64,000 nucleotides of DNA from Daphnia carinata (lineage: Eukaryota; Arthropoda; Branchiopoda; Diplostraca; Daphniidae), in NCBI RefSeq assembly GCF_022539665.2, contig NC_081333.1, positions 7,872,971 through 7,936,970 on the forward strand, in the 5' to 3' direction. Of this stretch, positions 61,701 through 64,000 are shown piece by piece; the stretch's first letter is position 1, and every line of letters begins with the position of its first letter. Below the pieces are notes generated by a model. The model searched no databases, was not told where the DNA came from, and saw nothing but the letters and a program-made list of their open reading frames with translations. The position numbers were made by a program, and so were the translations under genes.

Positions 61701-63972
61701 TTCAATTAACTTCTTTAAATTAACTTAATTATGGCAAATTATGCATGAAATATATTCGAAATTAATTAAAGATGAAGAAAACAACATTTATTTTAATCTA
61801 ACTTACATAGTTTTTGAGTTATTCAAGTTAAAGTAGATTTTCTTTAAGGAACAGACCGTTTGGTTTCAATTAACTTCTTTAAATTAACTTAACTATCGCC
61901 AATTATGCATGAATTATGTTCGAAATTAATTAAGAATGAAGAAAATATTATTTATTTTAATCTAAATTACATAGTTTTTGAGTTATTCAAGTTAAATTAG
62001 ATTTTCTTTAAAGAAAAGGTTGTTTGATTTCAATTAACTTCTTTAAATTAACGTAATTATTGCAAATTATACACGAAATATGTTTGAAATTAATTAAGAA
62101 TGAAGAAAATAACATTGATTTTAATCTAAATTACATAGTTTTTGAGTTATTCAAGTTAAAGTAGATTTTCTTTAAAGAAAAGGTTGTTTGATTCCAATTT
62201 ACTTCTTTAAATTAACTTAACTATCGCAAATTATGCATGGGATATGTTCAAAATTAATTAAGAATGAAGAAAATAACATTTATTTTAATCTAACTTACAT
62301 AGTTTTTGAGTTATTCAAGTTAAAGTAGATTTTCTTTAAAGAAAAGATTGTTTGATTTCAATTAACTTCTTTAAATTAACTTAACTATCGCAAATTATGC
62401 ATGAATTATGTTCGAAATTATTTGAGGATGAAGAATATAATATTTATTTTAATCTAAATTTCATGGTTATTAAGTTATTCAAAAATTAACGTAGAATTTC
62501 TTTAAAGAAAAGCGCGTTTGATTTCAATTAACTTCTTTAAATTAACTTAAATAAGGCAAATTATGCATGGGATATGTTCGAAATTAATTAAGAATGAAGA
62601 AAATAACATTCATTTTAATCAAAGTTACATAGTTTTTAAGTTATTCAAATTAAAGTAGAATTTCTTTAAAGAAAAGCGCGTTTGATTTCAATTAACTTCT
62701 TTAAATTAACTTAACTATCGCAAATTATGCATGAATTATGTTCGAAATAATTTAAGGATGAAGAAAATAACATTGATTTTAATCTAAATTTTATAATTTT
62801 TAAGTTATTCAAATTAAAGTAGAATTTCTTTAAAGAAAAGGTTGTTTGATTTCAATTAACTTCTTTAAATTAAGTTAACTATGGCAAAGTATGCAATGAA
62901 ATATGTTCAAAATTATTGAAGGATGAAGAAAATAACATTTATTTTAATCTAACTTACATATTTTTTTAGTTATTCAAGTTAAAGTAGATTTTCTTTAAGG
63001 AAAAGCCCATTTGGTTTCCATTAACTTCTTTAAATTAACTTAACTATCGCAAATTATGCATGAAATATGTTCGAAATTAGTTAAGGATGAATAAAATAAC
63101 ATTTATTTTAATCTAACTTACATAGTTTTTAAGTTATTCAAGTTAAAGTAGATTTCCTTTAAAGGAAAGCGCGTTTGATTGCAATTAACTTCTTTAAATT
63201 AACTTAAATATGGCAAATTATGCATGAAATATATATGCAATTAATTAAGGAGGAAGAAAATAATATTTATTTTAATCTAACTTACATAGTTTTTGAGTTA
63301 TTCAAGTTAAAGTAGATTTTCTTTAAAGAAAAGGTTGTTTGATTTCCATTAACTTCTTTAAATTAACTTAACTATCACAAATTATGCATGAATTATGTTC
63401 GAAATCATTTAAGGATGAAGAAAATAACATTTATTTTAACCTAAATTACATAGTTTTTGAGTTATTCAAGTTAAAGTAGAATTTCTTTTAAAAAACCGAG
63501 TTTGATTTCAATTAACTTCTTTAAATTAAGTTAACTATGGCAAATTATGCAATGAAATATGTTCAAAATTATTTAAGGATGAAGAAAATAACATTGATTT
63601 TAATCTAAATTATTTAGTTTTTGAGTTATTCAAGTTAAAGTAGATTTTTTTTAAAGAAAAGCGCGTTTGATTTCAATTATCTTATTTATATTGACTTAAC
63701 TATGTCAAATTATGCATGAATTAGGTTTGGAATCAATCAAGGATGAGAAAACAGCCTTTTTTAAAATTTAGATTAGGCTACATAGTTTTCGAGTTATTCA
63801 AGTTAAAGTATATTGGCGTTAGAGAAAAGCGTTTTTGATTATAATTATCTTCTTTAAATTATTTTCACTATGGCAAATTATGCATGAATTAGGTTCGAAA
63901 TTGATTAAGAATGAAGAAAATAATCTTTATTGTAATCTAAATTACATAGTTTTTTAGTTATTCAAATCAACG
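58718..63972. repeat. AT-rich tandem satellite, 164-bp unit, about 32 copies
   Basis: Units repeat at exactly 164 bp through the first part: the word ATAGTTTTTGAGTTATTC or a close variant recurs at 58855, 59019, 59183, 59347, 59511 and 59675. Each unit carries a 14-bp palindrome TTTCTTTAAAGAAA (or variant), a TTAACTTCTTTAAATTAAC segment, a CAAATTATGCATGAA segment and GATGAAGAAAATAAC. Units differ by a few percent in the middle of the array and more at the right edge (63,650-63,972), where they decay. The array is not coding. The unit length, close to a nucleosome repeat, is usual for (peri)centromeric or heterochromatic satellites, but location cannot be told. Confidence 0.95.
59565..62710. 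repeat. higher-order duplication inside the satellite (block A about 59,565-61,070; block B about 61,205-62,710)
   Basis: Unit-specific variants recur in the same order at an offset of 1640 bp (ten units): ACAGACCGTTTGG at 60211 and 61851; GATTCCAATTTACTTC near 60551 and 62191; TTGAATTTAATATAGATTAC near 59819 and 61459. Near the end the offset becomes about 1642-1643 because block B has two or three extra A's near 62480. Block similarity is lost before 59,565 and after about 61,070. Confidence 0.85.
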
Positions 63973-64000
63973 CACCATTCAACTGTTTTGGAGCGCTAGC

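Noticed and set aside
58718..63972. CRISPR array or integron-like repeat
   Set aside because: Units are contiguous without unique spacers, AT-rich, and in a eukaryotic genome; it is a satellite.

Overview
Eukaryotic genomic DNA. The gene set is arthropod: orthologues of the glial homeobox gene repo, the selectin-like gene furrowed, a MEOX/buttonless homeobox gene and a short RpL29. Genes are close together, most introns are about 60-80 bp with GT-AG ends, and no bacterial operon or ribosome-binding-site structure is present. A compact crustacean genome such as Daphnia is my inference; species cannot be fixed from the sequence alone. Gene models were assembled by hand from exon frames and splice signals. 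Where exon lengths were summed, the total was an exact multiple of three (AspRS 528 aa, RBMX2 247, PPP1R11 97, NIFK 405, MEOX 259, Repo 304, TRAIP 443, RPL29 69).

Layout. 0-11 kb: RBMX2 (+) converges on cytosolic aspartyl-tRNA synthetase (-); then a P5B-type polyamine-transporter ATPase of the ATP13A2/3 group (+). 12-24 kb: a furrowed-like adhesion receptor (-) with very large 5' introns. 25-28 kb: a secreted family-1 glycosidase (-). 30-34 kb: PPP1R11 (-), whose first intron contains a complete intronless SUGCT-type CoA-transferase on the same strand, divergent from NIFK (+). 37-45 kb: MEOX (+), farnesyltransferase alpha (-), C2orf42-like protein (+), Repo (-). 47-50 kb: three very small genes, two encoding 34-residue lysine-rich peptides with similar N-termini; the second has a heat-shock-element/CCAAT/TATA promoter. 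51-56 kb: ANKRD13C (-), TRAIP ubiquitin ligase (+), RPL29 (-). 58 kb: two degenerate tRNA-like elements in opposite orientation. 58.7-64 kb: an AT-rich satellite of 164-bp units, about 32 copies, with a block of about nine to ten units duplicated at an offset of about 1.64 kb.

Most genes are unrelated housekeeping or developmental genes, so the window is not one pathway. The unusual parts are the nested SUGCT/PPP1R11 arrangement, the micropeptide pair with its heat-shock promoter, a possible stop-codon readthrough extension of ANKRD13C, a GC-AG intron inside the MEOX homeobox, and the higher-order satellite.
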